Below, in pieces: positions 1 to 13,000 of a stretch of 64,000 nucleotides of DNA (the stretch's first letter is position 1; every line of letters starts with the position of its first letter). The notes beneath the pieces are model-generated. The model searched no databases, was not told where the DNA came from, and saw only the letters and a list, made by a program, of their open reading frames with translations. The stretch is from Apiosordaria backusii (taxonomy: Eukaryota; Ascomycota; Sordariomycetes; Sordariales; Lasiosphaeriaceae), in NCBI GenBank assembly GCA_030549205.1, contig JAUKTV010000026.1, positions 1-64,000 of the forward strand, written 5' to 3'. The translations under genes and the position numbers were made by a program.

Positions 1-120
1 TCACCTTTGCCAAGCAGTGAGCCTTGTCCTACCCTGCAGCCCTGCCGCCGTGTCTCCTTCCTCCGATTGGCAGACATGGCTAGCTGCAGTCTCCACCTGG
101 CCGTGCTATATGGTTGGTCT

Positions 121-930
121 GTGACAAAGCAAAGTTATTAAATTACTATACTGTATTAACTGAATTTAAGTTAAAAAAAAAAAAAAGGAAGCTTTACTTA
201 ATTAACCTTACAGGGTTTTTAAAGTACAAAGGTAGGGCCAGTAAAAGGTTCGGCATTAATAAAATAAGGTCCTAACAGGTAAAGCTAACTAGGAAATAGG
301 GCCCCAGCTAGTGCTATAACAAAATTAATACTAAAAAGGTTTTTATAATAGAAGATTTAATATAATTATATAATAAATAATATAATTAAATATAAGTTAA
401 TATAATTTTATATAATTTAATGTAGTTATATATAATTTAATATAATAAATACTTTTAAAAAAAAAATTAAGGAGTTATTTAATAAATGGAAGTTAAGTGT
501 AAATTATTAATATAGTTTATAAGAAAAATAGTATAATTATATTAAAAGTAAGGTATTTAAAAACACTATAAACGGTTACTTTAAAGGTAAGTTTTTTTTA
601 TTTAAAAAGTAAGTTATAATATTAGAAATATACAAATTTAAATCTTTAAAGTAGTAATTTTTTTTTAAAAACTTACTTTTTTATTAATTATTAGCGAAGC
701 TTTTTTAAAAAGGAAGGTAATATTATAATACAAACTAGTACTTTACTTTTTAATTAACTTTATTTATTAAGACTTTATTTTATTAATACTTTACTTTTTA
801 TTAGCCTTACCTTTATACTTTAAAAACCCTATAAGGCTAATTAGGTAAAGCCTTCCTTTTTTCTTTCTTTTTAGTTTAAATTCGGTTAATACAATATAGT
901 AATTCAATAGTTTTGCCTTAGTAAGCCTAT
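121..930. repeat. AT-rich, probably RIP-decayed block (left edge)
   Basis: After about 120 bp of ordinary composition the sequence becomes very AT-rich, with runs of A or T, TTTAAAAA/TATAAT-type words and no credible reading frame, and returns to normal composition near 930. A poly-A run lies around 172-186. This is what RIP leaves of repeated DNA in Pezizomycotina. No transposon protein is recognisable. Confidence 0.7.
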
Positions 931-1730
931 ATACTATGACACCATTTATAAAGTGGATTGCCTTTTCTATTAGGAATAATGGTTCCAGCAAAGCCTGCCT
1001 GGAATTAAATGAAATGGAGGTTAAGGTTAGAAGTGATTGTCACGGTAAGAAGGCCAATAACGCACCTCCACCTTTCCCCAAACTGCTCATTCCTGTCATG
1101 GCTCTCCACTCCACATCAACAGTGGTGAGTTGTCTTTGCTGCGGATACCGCGTCTTCCACCAAGAGAATTTTGGTCTTGTCTGCTCTTCCATAGACCGAG
1201 TCCATGTGGTGCAAGTCTTTCTTTGTCGTGAAAGCTAAAGCATAGATCAATAGGGGGGTTTCGGGCACAAAGAGTACCCAATGCAACGTGATTGGTAACC
1301 AATTTCGACTTACATTAGATCTAGAACGCTCTCATGCAGGATTGCATGATGCAGCTCTGTTTTTCTCAACTCGGATCCGGTCGTACCACTTTTTTACCTC
1401 TGTCAATTGGAGTTTTTTTGTCACCGAGTAGACTCGGAGGTTAACTAGCGCCCAATGATGATACTCAGAACCCGCATTTTGATAGAGGCAGATTGAAACA
1501 ATTAGGTAACTGTAAATGCTGGTAGCCGCCATTTACGGCTGGGTAGGTCGGAATTACGAGTATTTCTTTTTTAAGAACAACCGGTAGGTGGGGCGTTGGG
1601 CCATGATGGACTCTGAAAGATTATAAGTAGAGTCAAGATATCCGCTAAAGATTGTTTCTTTTTTTATTGCATCTTCTCAAGACAGCATCGACAGCACTGC
1701 CGGCAATCCTCCAGTCTTCCCCTTGTCACC
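931..1730. other. Intergenic, upstream of the UDD-like gene
   Basis: No gene is supported here; short frames lack motifs and codon bias. The last 120 bp presumably holds the promoter of the next gene: a TATA-like stretch (ATTATAAGTAG) lies near 1619-1629 and a pyrimidine-rich stretch follows before the ATG at 1731. Confidence 0.5.
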
Positions 1731-2365
1731 ATGACCAAGCGCACAGCCTACGTTGCCATCCGCAACGAAAAGTCAGAACCCCTCATTGCGGTCGGCGTCA
1801 AACACAAGTACAGCGATAACTACACCAACGATGGCGAATGGGCTATTGTTCAGCCTGGCGAAGTCAGTGAGGAGCGTCTCGAGGTTGAGTACAACACTGG
1901 CTTCATGACTACTGGCGTTGACTGGTACGTTTCCCGCCACCAATACACCATTGACTTGGACCCTACCTAACAAATCTGCTATGAACAAGGTGGGCCATCT
2001 CCTGGTACTCCCCCGATATGAAGACGGTCTACTACTCGGACCCCAACAACTTCCGCGACATCATCGACGGCTTCGAGAATCTCGCCCCCGACGTCATCTC
2101 GGCTGCCGCGGGTGCCGTTGCCGGCCTTATTGCCAGCCCCAGCGGCCCCGGAGCTGTTGGCGCTGCTGTTGCTGCCGCTGCCGCCGCCAAGGCTACGACT
2201 TCGGCGCTTTTTAACTCGGAGGGCACCGAAGGGTTCAAGCGGCACATGCTGACCGCTGATGATGAGGGTAGCACGACCGAAATTGTTATCCGGAAGGACA
2301 ATACCATTGAGTTCAGGTCGCCTTCGGGGAATTCTGAGACGGTGACTTCTACTCGGAATGTTTAG
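1731..2365 (+). CDS. UDD-like (up-regulated in Daf-2 domain) protein, 189 aa
   Basis: Two exons, 1731-1924 and 1990-2365, joined by removing a 65-bp GTACGT...AAG intron. The splice restores a Trp-rich segment (DWWAISWYS) and gives 189 aa. The ATG lies in a good fungal context (CACCATGACC). The N-terminal half (residues 1-90: TAYVAIRNE, GVKHKYSDNY, EWAIVQPGE) resembles the UDD family, a small beta-rich domain named for nematode stress genes and found in many ascomycetes. The family is recognised from memory of its motifs. Residues about 95-140 are rich in Ala and Gly and could form a hydrophobic hairpin. No signal peptide or catalytic motif is visible. The molecular function of this family is not established; the intron and frame are firmer than the family name. 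Confidence 0.72.
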
Positions 2366-2999
2366 GCTGGAATCATCTTGCTTGATAGCTCCTAGTCTTA
2401 ATATTGAACCACCATTGAGTTGGGAAGACTTTTTCGGTGGGCTGGTTGTCGTTTTGTCCTGCTGTGATTTCCACTGCTGTCTTGAATTTGGTTGTTGACC
2501 GATACAAACTCATATCGAAAGTGGAGAGCGGAATCCTTGGAAAAAATTGACTGCACATTCCACTGCTTGACAGGTTAGTTAAAGTAAATCTTTTCGAGCC
2601 CATAGAAAAACACCGGGACACTATTTGTAACGGTCTCAAGGTAGTGTTCTTTCAACTAGCTAGGCCACTCTACGAGTACACTGAACTTGGAGAAGAAAAG
2701 AAACAAGAAGCAGAAGGTTTATCGGTATAAGCATTTAATGCAGTTGTGTGTTGTGCTCTAAGTGTTGGGAGAGAAGGTTCTGGGAGTTTCTGGTGTAGTG
2801 ATCTGTGTGGGGCTGAGTGTCACGGCGCTAGCCTGGGGTTGGGGCCCCTGGGGGAAGCCTACTATATAAGCCATTCGAGTGGAAGTCCTGGGGACTTGTG
2901 TGTAGACTTGTACCTAACACTGTTGTTAGGCAATGTTCTTATGCTTCATCGGATCTCCCATAATCTAACTTCAAGTAACACATACACCATTCCAATTTT
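2366..2999. other. Intergenic between convergent genes
   Basis: This spacer separates the 3' ends of the UDD-like gene and the carotenoid oxygenase gene on the opposite strand. It should hold both 3' UTRs. No gene or clear repeat is seen. Confidence 0.5.
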
Positions 3000-4860
3000 C
3001 TATTCATCACTTGAATTCCCAGTCACTCTTGCAGGACCAAGAGTATCAGCAGCAACATGTGCCCCGTGAAATCCCAGCCCAATAGCAAATTCCATCTCTG
3101 CACGCCCTATTTCCTTCATTGTCCTCGCATCTAAGCATAACAGATAGCTTGTCTTGCTGAATCCATTTAGAACAACGCTCAACAAGACTCCGTCGTCCTC
3201 TTCCTGCTCGTCTGCCCAGCTGGCTCCTGGTCTCGGCACAAAGATGGCCTCACCTGGGCTGTGCCCTTTAGGTATATCCCAAAACAGGGCCTTCCTGGTT
3301 TTCGTGTCCGTTTTGACGATCCCATCCATCATCGTACTCTTCCCCTGATAAGGCAAGCTGTAGACATATCGATGCTTTCGTGTTGCGTAGAGTGGGTTGA
3401 TCGTTGGTAACTCTCCCGCATGAGGTGCGGGTATCGCAAACACCTTTTCAACTGGCGTGAACCTGTCCCCTCTTTCTTCCAGAGATAATGAGAACCTCGC
3501 CAAACTCAGCATCGCTCCTTTAGCCCTCTTCTCGTTACCCCAGAAACGCTCCGTGGCCCCATCCTTTTGCAAGATGACGTTGCAATACATCTTTTGAATG
3601 ACGTCCAGGGTCCGATACTCCATCATATCGCACACTATCCGTTTCCCGTCATCTTCTTCAAACGCATTGATAGAGTGAAAGAAGAACCCAGCATCCGACT
3701 CAAACCGCTCTACGACGCCCAGTTTCGCGTCCGTTCGATCAACTACAAACCAACGCATCTTTCTGCCAGCGTGAAAAGGGTCGATAGCGTCAGCAATGTT
3801 GCCTGCCCAAGGAATTTTGACGCCTCCCCATCCGATATGCGAGGACGGGATACAGAGAACGACAAAGTGCTCCGTGAGAAAGAAACTGTGAATGTACGCA
3901 GCATTGACACCCTCCCCCCTCAGTTCGGCGATGATTTCAGTCTGGCCAGTGGAGGCGCTCACTCGAAAGATGCGGTAAACAGTCTCTCTTCCGAAATCCT
4001 GGTTGAAGTTGTACATGTCGCCATTCACAGGGTCTCTCTGGGCATGAGCGCACGAAAGAGGCCCTTTGAGTGCAGGGTGAAGTGTTGACTGTGTGGCAAA
4101 GCCGATAGGTTCCAGAGTCTGCGGGTCCATTTGTTTCATGAGATTGTTGTCGGTTGTCGCCCAGACGTTTTTTGGTAGAGGGATGCGATGACCTCCCCCT
4201 GCTTGCTGAGCTGAAGGGATGAATGCCCCTTTTCCCATGAAGTTGCCAGACGCCGCCTCCAACCCCGGGGCGTTGGGGAAAATGGCTACACTGACGTTTT
4301 CTATCCATTTTTCCCCGCGAGGGACCATCGCTGATTGCCAGGTTCCCATGACCTTTGCGAACAAGCCAAGACAAGGGTCGCGTTTTTGACCAAAACTGAG
4401 GTATTTCATGGTGCCGGTTTTCTTGATGAGTTCCATCAGTAGTTCCGATTGCCGACGAGATGAGTAAAACACTTTGACTTTGGTCTCGTCATGTGGATCG
4501 AGGGTAATGTCGAAACGGTGGGTATGCGCCAGGCCGTCAAACCAATGATCAGTGTGATATGTTCCCTTTGGAGTGTCATGAATTGTGTAAACGCCAGGCC
4601 CTGTGCGGTAGAGACTGCCGATGGCCCATGAAGGGATGGTTCCCGAGACTGCAATCTCAATGGGACCTCTTTCTTCAATGAGACCCTCAAACTAAACATC
4701 GTCAGTAGTGATTACCAAGACAGCGATCAGATCTACGTACACCGGCTTTATTGGGCCACTCGCGATAGGCACCGGATTGGAAATTGTGAAGTGCATCCTC
4801 ATAGTCTTTTTGTTCGTCATCATGGCCCCTTAGCAAGGGACCTGCTGGTGCTGGGCTCAT
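3000..4860 (-). CDS. Carotenoid oxygenase (RPE65/CCD family), about 603 aa
   Basis: Two exons on the minus strand, 4860-4741 and 4691-3000, around a 49-bp GTACGT...TAG intron. The join reads WPNKAG-FEGLIEERG and gives 603 aa. These enzymes are non-haem Fe(II) dioxygenases that cleave a double bond in carotenoids, apocarotenoids or stilbenes. All four iron-binding His contexts are present in order: CAHAQRDP, YIHSFFLTEH, FFHSINAFEE and GFHGAHV near the C-terminus. The family-typical GSLYRTGPG and HWFDGLAHTHRF also appear near the N-terminus. Length fits the fungal torulene/beta-carotene-cleaving group as well as stilbene-cleaving enzymes, and I cannot separate these from sequence alone. No carotenoid synthesis genes are nearby. 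The gene is divergent from the hydrolase at 5717. Confidence 0.88.
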
Positions 4861-5716
4861 GATGCTTGCAAAGTTGGCGGTGTCTCAGTCTTCAATTGCG
4901 AGTATGTTCAAATATCGGTGTTGGAAAAGCAGTATCTATTGGCCGTGATGTTGCTTTCTGTTTCTTCGATTGTTGGAGCAGGGCAGGAGAGAAAAGGTGA
5001 TGCTGATGAGCGGGTTTTTTGTGTACTCATACGATGGTTTTACTGGCTCGCGGATTGTAAGCAAGAAACCCGATGCTGAGGATGGCCTAACAAAGATGCA
5101 GATCGTGAAGCACGAAACCAAGCGTTCCACAGTGGGTCGGAGGCTGTGTTTTTCTATCAAACGGATCGTTAGAGATATAAAAGCCAGACGGGGAGCGCTA
5201 TGGCGCATCTATAGGTGTGCAGTGCATTGTGATAGTGAGATAGGCAAGCTCTCTCTCCGCCAGATAGAGATGTCCAAACCAGGTCGCACAACGTCTGCGA
5301 CAGCACCCATCATGCCACAGGCGGGATTGATCCCAGCAAAGTGCCCCAGCCCCGCTTCTCTTTGTTTGTTTCCCAGACATCGGACAATCGACTTGAGGCT
5401 TTCTCTGCAAATCCCGACTAACATACAACGGTTTCACAGCAGGAATCAACGGCTGATCAGAGTCGACGCCACTAGCCGCAACAGGCCAAGACTTCTCGAC
5501 TCAAAATGGGAAAGTTAGGCGAGCGTTTCGGACTAGGGAACGGCGGGGCAGCACGTGCCGGCAGGAGTTGCGGGGCAGCCGACAGGGGCCGAGAGGATAT
5601 CCGAGTCTCCAACTGAGATTTGGAGTCGGGCGGGGATTGGCCGCGATATCTTCCATTAAGGTCACACAACAACTGTCTGAATCTTTGCAGCAAACTCAGG
5701 ATTTATTGCAGACAGA
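4861..5716. other. Divergent intergenic region (carotenoid oxygenase / HSL hydrolase)
   Basis: About 860 bp between two divergent start codons, so it must carry both promoters. Open frames inside it show no family motifs and overlap on both strands; I see no gene. Confidence 0.5.
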
Positions 5717-6861
5717 ATGAGCAATCTCGACTCGTCCCTGGCCGGCCACGCCGTGCCGAAAAAAGGAGCCTCACAACCCACCAACAATGCGCTCGATCTG
5801 ATCGAGGAGCACATCCTGCCGAAACTTGACCCCGAATTTCTCCAGTATTTCGCCGACGTCATCGCCAAGCACCCGCCCGCCCACACAATCCCTATCGAAG
5901 AAGTGCGCAAAACCCCAGAAAAGTTCCAACCCCCTTGCGCCCTTGATTCTTCCACAGAAAAGGGCGTAAGCGACCATGTCGTCAGCTCGCAAGATGGCAC
6001 GAGCATCCCCATGCGTGTCTACCACCCGATCGCAGACGCTCAAGGAATTGAGCGACCTGGACCACATCCTGTGCATCTGAACTTCCATGGAGGTGGCTTT
6101 GTACTCGGCGACTTGAACTGCGAGGCGGGCCTGTGCCTGATGATGCGCAAAGCGGGCGTTGTTGTGGTTGATGTCAATTATCGACACTGTCCAGGTAGGT
6201 AGCCTCAATATGGAACCTAAATTTCAGCTCTGACAGAGTGGTAGAAACAATATGGGGAAAATGCATCCAGGATGCATGGGCTGCACTGAACTGGGTCCGT
6301 GATGAACATGTCAGCCTCAACATCAACCCCTTCTCCGTTTCCATCGGCGGTGTTTCCGCTGGGGGCCACATCTCGCTAGTCTTGCAGCACATGGCTAGAG
6401 ATGCCGGCATCCCGCTTAAACTCTGCATGCCGACGGTGCCCCCCACGACCGACTGCCTCAGCTACGAATACTACACTCAGTCTCCCTTTGCATCCTTCCA
6501 CGAGTTCCATCGTGGCCCTGTCCTGCCGTGGAAGCGCATCAAGTACTTTGGCAACCAGTGCATGCCGCAAGACAAGCTGCCAGAGATCAAGAAAATGTGG
6601 CCTGACTGGTGGCTCTCCCCTATGCGTGCTCCCAACTGGAGCGGCCTGTGTGACACTTACATCCGCACCGCAGAAGTGGATCCGCTGCGGGACGAGGGAG
6701 AAGCCTATGCAATGAAGCTTGTTGCTAGTGGCACCATGGTCACCTTGAAGCGATATCTCGGGTGTCCCCATACATTTATGTACCTGGACGTGCTATCACA
6801 AAAGCGGCAGTGGGATGAGGACAGCATTTATGCTCTCAAGGTTGCGCATGGATTGCTTTGA
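5717..6861 (+). CDS. Alpha/beta hydrolase, hormone-sensitive-lipase (Abhydrolase_3) family, 364 aa
   Basis: Exons 5717-6194 and 6245-6861 flank a 50-bp GTAGGT...TAG intron. The join gives the family-typical NYRHCPE-TIWGKC and a 364-aa protein. The oxyanion-hole motif HGGGF is followed by the nucleophile elbow GVSAGG. The acid and base are probably in AEVDPLRDEG and CPHTFMYLD near the C-terminus. Family members hydrolyse short-chain esters or lactones, and many fungal copies act in detoxification or specialised metabolism. No signal peptide is seen, so a cytosolic site is likely. The substrate cannot be inferred. Confidence 0.88.
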
Positions 6862-7024
6862 GATGTAAATAGTATAGACTACGAGTGAATGCAAACAGTC
6901 ATGGTTCATGCAACAGTGTTGAACAAGAGGCTACTTATATACATCGAGATGTCCACATGGTAAGCCACACCCGGGCACGGTTGACCTTGAGTCCAACCTC
7001 CACCTTACTCCTCAAAATATCCAC

Positions 7025-7633
7025 CTACTTTCTGGCAGGGTACCGCTCACCTTGGTCCCACTGCGTCGGGTCAGCTTCCTCAATCCAATCGGCTCGTGTG
7101 AAGGTTGAAGGACTTACGTGTTCCGCGATGCATCCTCCCTCCCACCGGAACCGGTCAACAATCGTGCCAAAGCCCGGAGCGGAATAATTCACCCAAGACA
7201 TGTTGCCACGGATGGTGCTTCTGATGTACCGATGCTGAATACCCTGCCACATATTGCCGAGAATATTCCAGGCCGATGCATGTCCATTCTGGGCCATGGG
7301 GTTGTGGTTCTATGCATCATTAGTATACACTCATACCTCGGGTGCAGGAAAACACACAATGTAATCATCCACAATGAACTCAAATGCGCGCGAGATGTTC
7401 TTCTTGGAGCCCACAAAGACCTCGACGAATTCCGCAAATCGGGCATCTGTTTCCTCTTGACTGGGCTCCGGAGTCTGTCGCACGCAAGGGGTAGGACGAC
7501 GGTTTTGGCGGGTTTCCAGGAGAGCGGTAGAGAAGTCTTGTTCGGCAACCGCTTCAGCCTCAGGGGCACCAGCCGGGAGGGCAGCTACCGCCAAAGGGGC
7601 GGTGAGAATGGCGACAATGTGAGAGAACTTCAT
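7025..7633 (-). CDS. Secreted SnoaL-like (NTF2-fold) protein, about 167 aa
   Basis: Three exons on the minus strand, 7633-7358, 7309-7118 and 7060-7025, with introns of 48 bp (GTGTGT...TAG) and 57 bp (GTAAGT...CAG). Splicing restores the family motifs DDYI-NHNPMAQNG and GGCIAEH-WDQ. The first 25 or so residues (MKFSHIVAILTAPLAVAALP) form a signal peptide. SnoaL-like proteins share a cone-shaped NTF2 fold; some are polyketide cyclases and many secreted fungal ones have no known reaction. The first donor is GTGTGT, a weaker donor, but the alternative GTATGA would leave an intron of only about 28 bp. The exon 3 reading is the least certain part. Confidence 0.72.
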
Positions 7634-8114
7634 GTTGGAGCAGATGTCTGATGAAACCAGTGATAATGAGAAAAGCTCCAGCCCACAAACATTGATCTCA
7701 TCCGATTATATACTCATTGACCATGTTGAAGGGACGCGGGGGAAGCGACCAAGATATCTTGGCCAATATACACGCTAATTTGAAGGGTATTATCCCGGTT
7801 ATTTGCCACATGGAATATTTACCGTGAGAAGGAAAGCTGACTTGGCTTATTTGGAGCGGACGTTCCCCAGGCTTTGCGTGCCTGAAAAATACAAGGCTAG
7901 CTTGTTACACAGCGGCAAAAAAGCAGCACACGATGAGGCCCCAGATAAGATAGAAACACCGAATGTCATTCATCCTCGACAGGCGATTAGTAGTAATGTA
8001 ACTAAAGCTGAATGCACCCGTCCTGTTACATCCTCTTCCAAGGAACTTGCGCGCCCTTGAAGCCTTCTCCTGGATCCAGTCACTGAATCACCCCAGGCAA
8101 AACTTTCCTCAGTC
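7634..8114. other. Intergenic, promoter side of the SnoaL-like gene
   Basis: About 480 bp between the start of the SnoaL-like gene and the 3' end of the transporter gene, both on the minus strand. No gene is visible; it should contain the SnoaL-like promoter and the transporter 3' UTR. Confidence 0.45.
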
Positions 8115-10049
8115 TTAAGCAACATTCTCCCGGACCTCGGCCCTTCCCTTCTCTCCGCCAAGAGAAATCGTCTCGGCATTGTGTTGGTTGAGAACCTTCT
8201 CGGCAGCGGCGTTGGCCTGTTCGGTAAGATGCTTGTCCTCGAACACTGTTCCAATGTCAGCGTGACGTCCCAAAACAAAACAAATTCTGACTTACTGAAG
8301 GCCAACTCCTCCAAGGTGCGACCAAAGGTCTCGGGAAAGAAAAAGTAAACAAACACCACTTCGTAGGCGAGCCAGCAGCAGTATGAGATGAGATACCTCC
8401 AGCCGACCGAGTTGAGACCGATGGGGTTGACAAAGGTGGTGAAGAAACCGGCAAGACGGCCAAACAGCTGGAAGAAGGCAATACCGGACGAGCGTTCAGC
8501 ATAGGGCCAGACTTCGACCATGTAGGCTACACATTTCACAGTTAGATACACGACTGAAAGTACAAGGTCTGGGGAACGTACTGTAAGTGAGTGCGTTGTA
8601 ACCCATGTTGTAGCAGGGAGAGTAAGCGTAGATGAAGAACAAAGTAGCGATGTTGGCTGCGTTGTTGGGAGTTCCGGCCTGAGCGGCGGTCTGGGCACGC
8701 TCCATGGAGATGGTCCAGGCAATGTAGCAGCAGAGCAATGAGATGGTGCAGGCCAGATACATGACACGGCGACGGATCTTGGTGACAAGCAGGGAGACAG
8801 TGGCGCCACAGACAAGAGACCAGCAGGCAATCGAGACGTTGATCTTTTGGACATAGGTCGTGTCCAAAAAGCCGATCATCTTGAGCAGATCACCAAGATA
8901 ATACCTTTTGGCCGGTCAGTCAAAGTGAACACTACACAAAAACTGGGGGAGTCGCTTACGAGATCAATGTGTTGCCGGACCACTGGGTGAACAAGCCCAA
9001 CATAGTCGTGATGAGCACACGACGGCGCATACCAGCGGTCTTGAACAAGTCCAACCAGGACTTCTTGGAAGCTTCCAACTCGAGGCGAATGGTCGCCTGC
9101 ATCTGAGCGAACTCAGCCGCGACGAACTCGGCACCGCGGTCAGATTCACCATGGTACTTTTCCAAAATAGCACGCGCCTCCTCGCCACGATCCTTGGTGA
9201 TGAGCCAGCGGGGGGATTCGGGAAGGAAGCTATTGGAAGTCAGTTTTGCTCGAGACAATCAGAATGAGTGGACATACAAGACAAATGTAATCTGCAAGAG
9301 AGAAGGGCAAATCTGCAAGAGAGAGGGAATTCTCCACGCCCAATCGCTTTGGATGTTGTTGGTTCCGAAGCAGATGGCAGCAGCGATAATCTGACCAACG
9401 AAGTAGGCAACGTTGAAGAGCGAGGTCATGACAGGGCGCTCCTTGGGGTAGGCCAGCTCTCCGATCAAAGACGAGCCAGAGACGATGCAAGTGGGAATAC
9501 CGAAACCGAGAATCATGCGGGCGACAATGTACATGCCGACTGTTTGTTCCTATATCAGCTGTGATCTTCACTTCGTTAGTTGGAAATAAATACACTTACC
9601 ATGAACAGAGAAACCCTGGATGAGGGCACCAATAACCATAATAACAGATCCACCAAAGATGGACCACCGACGACCAAACTTGTCATTGACGATTGGGATG
9701 AAGGGGAGCGAGAGAATGGCACCGAGGGAGTAGGCAGCGGCAATAATGCCCTTCAGGGCACCCTGAGGGTCACCGAAGTCTGCATTATGAACAGCATGTC
9801 AGTCTCTTGTTTGTAGGACTTGGAAGGCCATCGTCACTCACACAGCTTCCAGAAGGGCACAATCTGCAAGGCGTTGATCATTTGCGAGTCGAAACCAGAC
9901 GTCAGCTCAATACCCATGCAAGTGGGAAAGAGCATGAGGTAGAGGTAGAGCAGGTTGGGCTTTTGGTAGAACCATTTCTTGTCCTCGTTGGCAAGACGGG
10001 AGATGATGGGGTCCGATTTGCCGGTCTCGCCAGCTCCTCCGCCAGCCAT
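8115..10049 (-). CDS. MFS sugar transporter (lactose/hexose permease type), 534 aa
   Basis: Seven exons on the minus strand (10049-9842, 9779-9600, 9539-9278, 9229-8960, 8904-8582, 8526-8296, 8245-8115) with six introns of 48-62 bp, closing to 534 aa. Family signatures appear in order: NDKFGRRWSIFGG after TM2, GELAYPKERP, a long TM5, then FLPESPRWLITKDRGEE at the TM6 end, and FFPETFGRTLEEL after TM12. These mark the sugar-porter family. The overall pattern recalls fungal lactose/cellodextrin permeases, but substrate assignment from sequence is unsafe. The N-terminus (MAGGGAGETGKSD) is cytosolic. A plasma-membrane proton symporter is the usual role. It lies far from the polyketide cluster and is probably not part of it. 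Confidence 0.9.
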
Positions 10050-13000
10050 GGTTGCTGTCTTTGTTTTCTGATGTCCTGTAATCAAAAAGACGGAAGAAAG
10101 GCGCTCTGTCACAAGAGCGTTGACGGAGAGGAGGCCACACCCTTGTGTGAAGATGCAGACAACGGGGAGTGTGAAGAGGGAGGAAGGAAGGGGGACGGCA
10201 GGAAGGGAGCAGGACAGCGCGCCATTTTAATCCAACCGCTCTCGCGGATCACCCCCAAGCACATGGTATGAATTCAATATAGCCTGCAGAGGGTGTATCC
10301 ATGACCCCGGGATGGCCACGGGCCACTCACCTTTCGCCGTCACAACCTATCCAATAGCAAAGGCTATGTGAGGTAGCTACATTGTGCATGGACGGCTGGG
10401 GATAGGAAGATCTATTCCCTGGAACGGAAAGGCGGCTCGCTCACTTCCTTTCCACTCCTTCTGGATCCCGTCTCCCATCTCGATATTGCAACCTGCCTGC
10501 CCCCTTACCTTGGGCCAAGTCCCCATATTTTACTGCAACCCTGCCGTGACTTGTCCAGCACTGGTCATGGAATCTGCTTTTTGCCTGCCATCTTCCAGGC
10601 ATTATTCTATCATTCTCGCCATTGGGGGGATGCCGAAAGAGCGGGGAAAGTTGACCATGCGTGCTCTCTTGCAAACCAATTTCAGATGGTTGGGTGGAAC
10701 TGAAGGATTAAGGTGGTGGAGCTTCAAACATGGGGTCTTTCCGCCCCATGGGGCAATGGTGATCATTCTGTATGGGTCCAACCCAATAAATGGGGTTCCC
10801 ATGCCGTCCCCATCTTCCGACCGCCTGCATCGCGTGGTGTTGGGCATTACTGAGGGACAGTGTGGGATAACTGAGGAACAAGTGAGGAGCTGACTAGTGG
10901 TAACTGGTAGTGAGGTTGAATGATGTAGGGCAATTGCACAGTAGTGCCTAATAAATCCCGTGTTTGCTGCCCGGCCGCGTCTAGCGTCAACTTGCAATAG
11001 GTGGATTGAAAATGTGTCAGTCCAAGCCCGCAAGTCCAGATTCCCCCCTCGGGTCCGAGTGGGACCACATACGCGACCCCGGCATGGATCCAAGTGTGAA
11101 GTCAGAAGTGGAACCGCGTGGGATGGATGGACGCGATGCCATGTTGGAAATGCGAATGCGGAGAAAAAGTTCTTGTTGGTATGCGGTGTGTCTTTCTGTC
11201 AAGGTGGACCTGGAGATGGATCGTTGAAAAGTGGTGCAAGTGTGACAGGGGCCCTGATGGTGATAGCAGGTACCGAAGCTTGGCAAACGCGGGGACGCAA
11301 CCTTCCTCTTTTCCACCACCCATTTGCTTGGCTGACAAAACATCTGCGCATGTCCAACTTGGTGATTGGAGTGGGACATCGAGCCGCCTCCGCCGGGTAA
11401 ATGCAACGGCACAGACAACATTCGCACGACCAAGCCGGCTCTGATGCTTCGTCTTCCCGCTAGCGTCCTCGACTTGGGACTGGTGTCGGCAAATAAAGCT
11501 GCACGCCCACTGTGAACAAGCGTTTTCTCCCGTCTTGTAATCGGTCCGTGGCCATGAGGAGCCAATGTTTAATGCATCAAAACCAGTCTTGTGAGTGCTT
11601 CCTGCGCCTCTTACGTGCTGTCAACCTTTGATGTTCGGTACTAGATTCTAGAAAAATGCCCCGAGATGACCGACAATTCCGTTGCTGAAGAGGTCAAGTT
11701 CGACACAAACCTCACGCCCACGACGCCAAGAAAGGTGGCTACAAACAAGCAACAGACGCTTTTTTCCCAGCCAATGGAACTCACGGGGCCCAAGACCGAG
11801 AGGATTTCCCCCTCTGCACCCGGCCCCACCCCGCAGGCTGGGCTTGAGTTGCGCTCGGAGCTGAGAGAGCCGGCCCTCGGACTCAGCGCGCCAAGAGGTT
11901 GCTGTCGTTGTCCGTCGCTGGCCGGATTGCACCGGACTTATCGCCATGGAAGGATGTCAACATACCTTACTAGCCGTTTTTTTTAGTTGTCTGCCTGTTG
12001 GTGATGGGGATCTTGTGTTCACATGGTCTCTCGGTGTTGGCAGCCGGAATTGTTGATGCTGAAACGGGTAAAGGCCATCTGTTTATCCTACTGGCTGAAG
12101 GTGAAGGACAATTACGAGCTCTGTGTCAAATGGCAAAGGTAAGGGGAGGTGAGCAGCCGCATTGGCTTCGTGTTGAGGATTTGTTGGGTGCGGTGCGTAG
12201 GTATGCATTGGGGTGCCCAAGAGTGTGGAAAGTTCTGCCTTCCAATATAAATGCTATTCGCTAGGGAGCTCCGAGTTGCATATTTAATCTATGTTCCTTT
12301 GGCCTAATGCATGGCATTCTTCCCGTGCTAACCGACAGGATTCGAGTTTCCACACCCACCACCACCAATCCGAAGCAAGGTAGAAGACCAAGCCCGGATA
12401 CATTGTCGAGTCTCAAGCTGCGGCTGGCATATTGACTGTAAATTGCACACTGCAATCTGTAACAGTTTTGGCTGAGGAGAATGGAGGCATCATAAAGGTG
12501 AGGCAGAATGGCAGCCGCAAAGGAACTTTCGAATCAGGAGTGGAGGCGGCTGTGGAACTTCTCCATTCAACCCCTAAATACAGAGTCTTGGTAAATATCG
12601 ATGTAGCGAAAAGACCGAGGAGTATTTGTGTTCGGTCCAACAGTTGGTTCTTTGAAAGCCATCTTAGGTAAAGATCAAGCGCTTTAAGTGTCAAATAAAA
12701 AGTCCAGAGATATTGACAGTGACCTGCTTTTTGACTTTTCATGCCGCGAGGAAGAATGGAATTGCAGTCAACGAAGTTGACCTAGGACAATTAATACTTC
12801 AAGGGATGGTAAGGCATTCACTTCAATGCTACCTACATAGACTTGGCGTAGAACCAGACTTTTTCACCTAAATGAAATCGGCAGCGGTTAGCCGTCTAAG
12901 CCTCGCAGTTTCTGCCTACCTACTTAGCTAATTGACCGATTTATGATCTCGATTCAGTCATCTGATGTGTGGTGTATCACTTGATCGGCAATCCCATAGT

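Noticed and set aside
8115..10049. Sugar transporter as the cluster's metabolite exporter
   Set aside because: It has sugar-porter signatures (PESPRWL, PETFGRTLEE), not those of DHA-type drug exporters, and lies 24 kb from the cluster.
10384..11565. Several 100-180-residue open frames on both strands upstream of the transporter
   Set aside because: No domain, signal peptide or joinable introns; frames overlap on opposite strands in GC-rich DNA.
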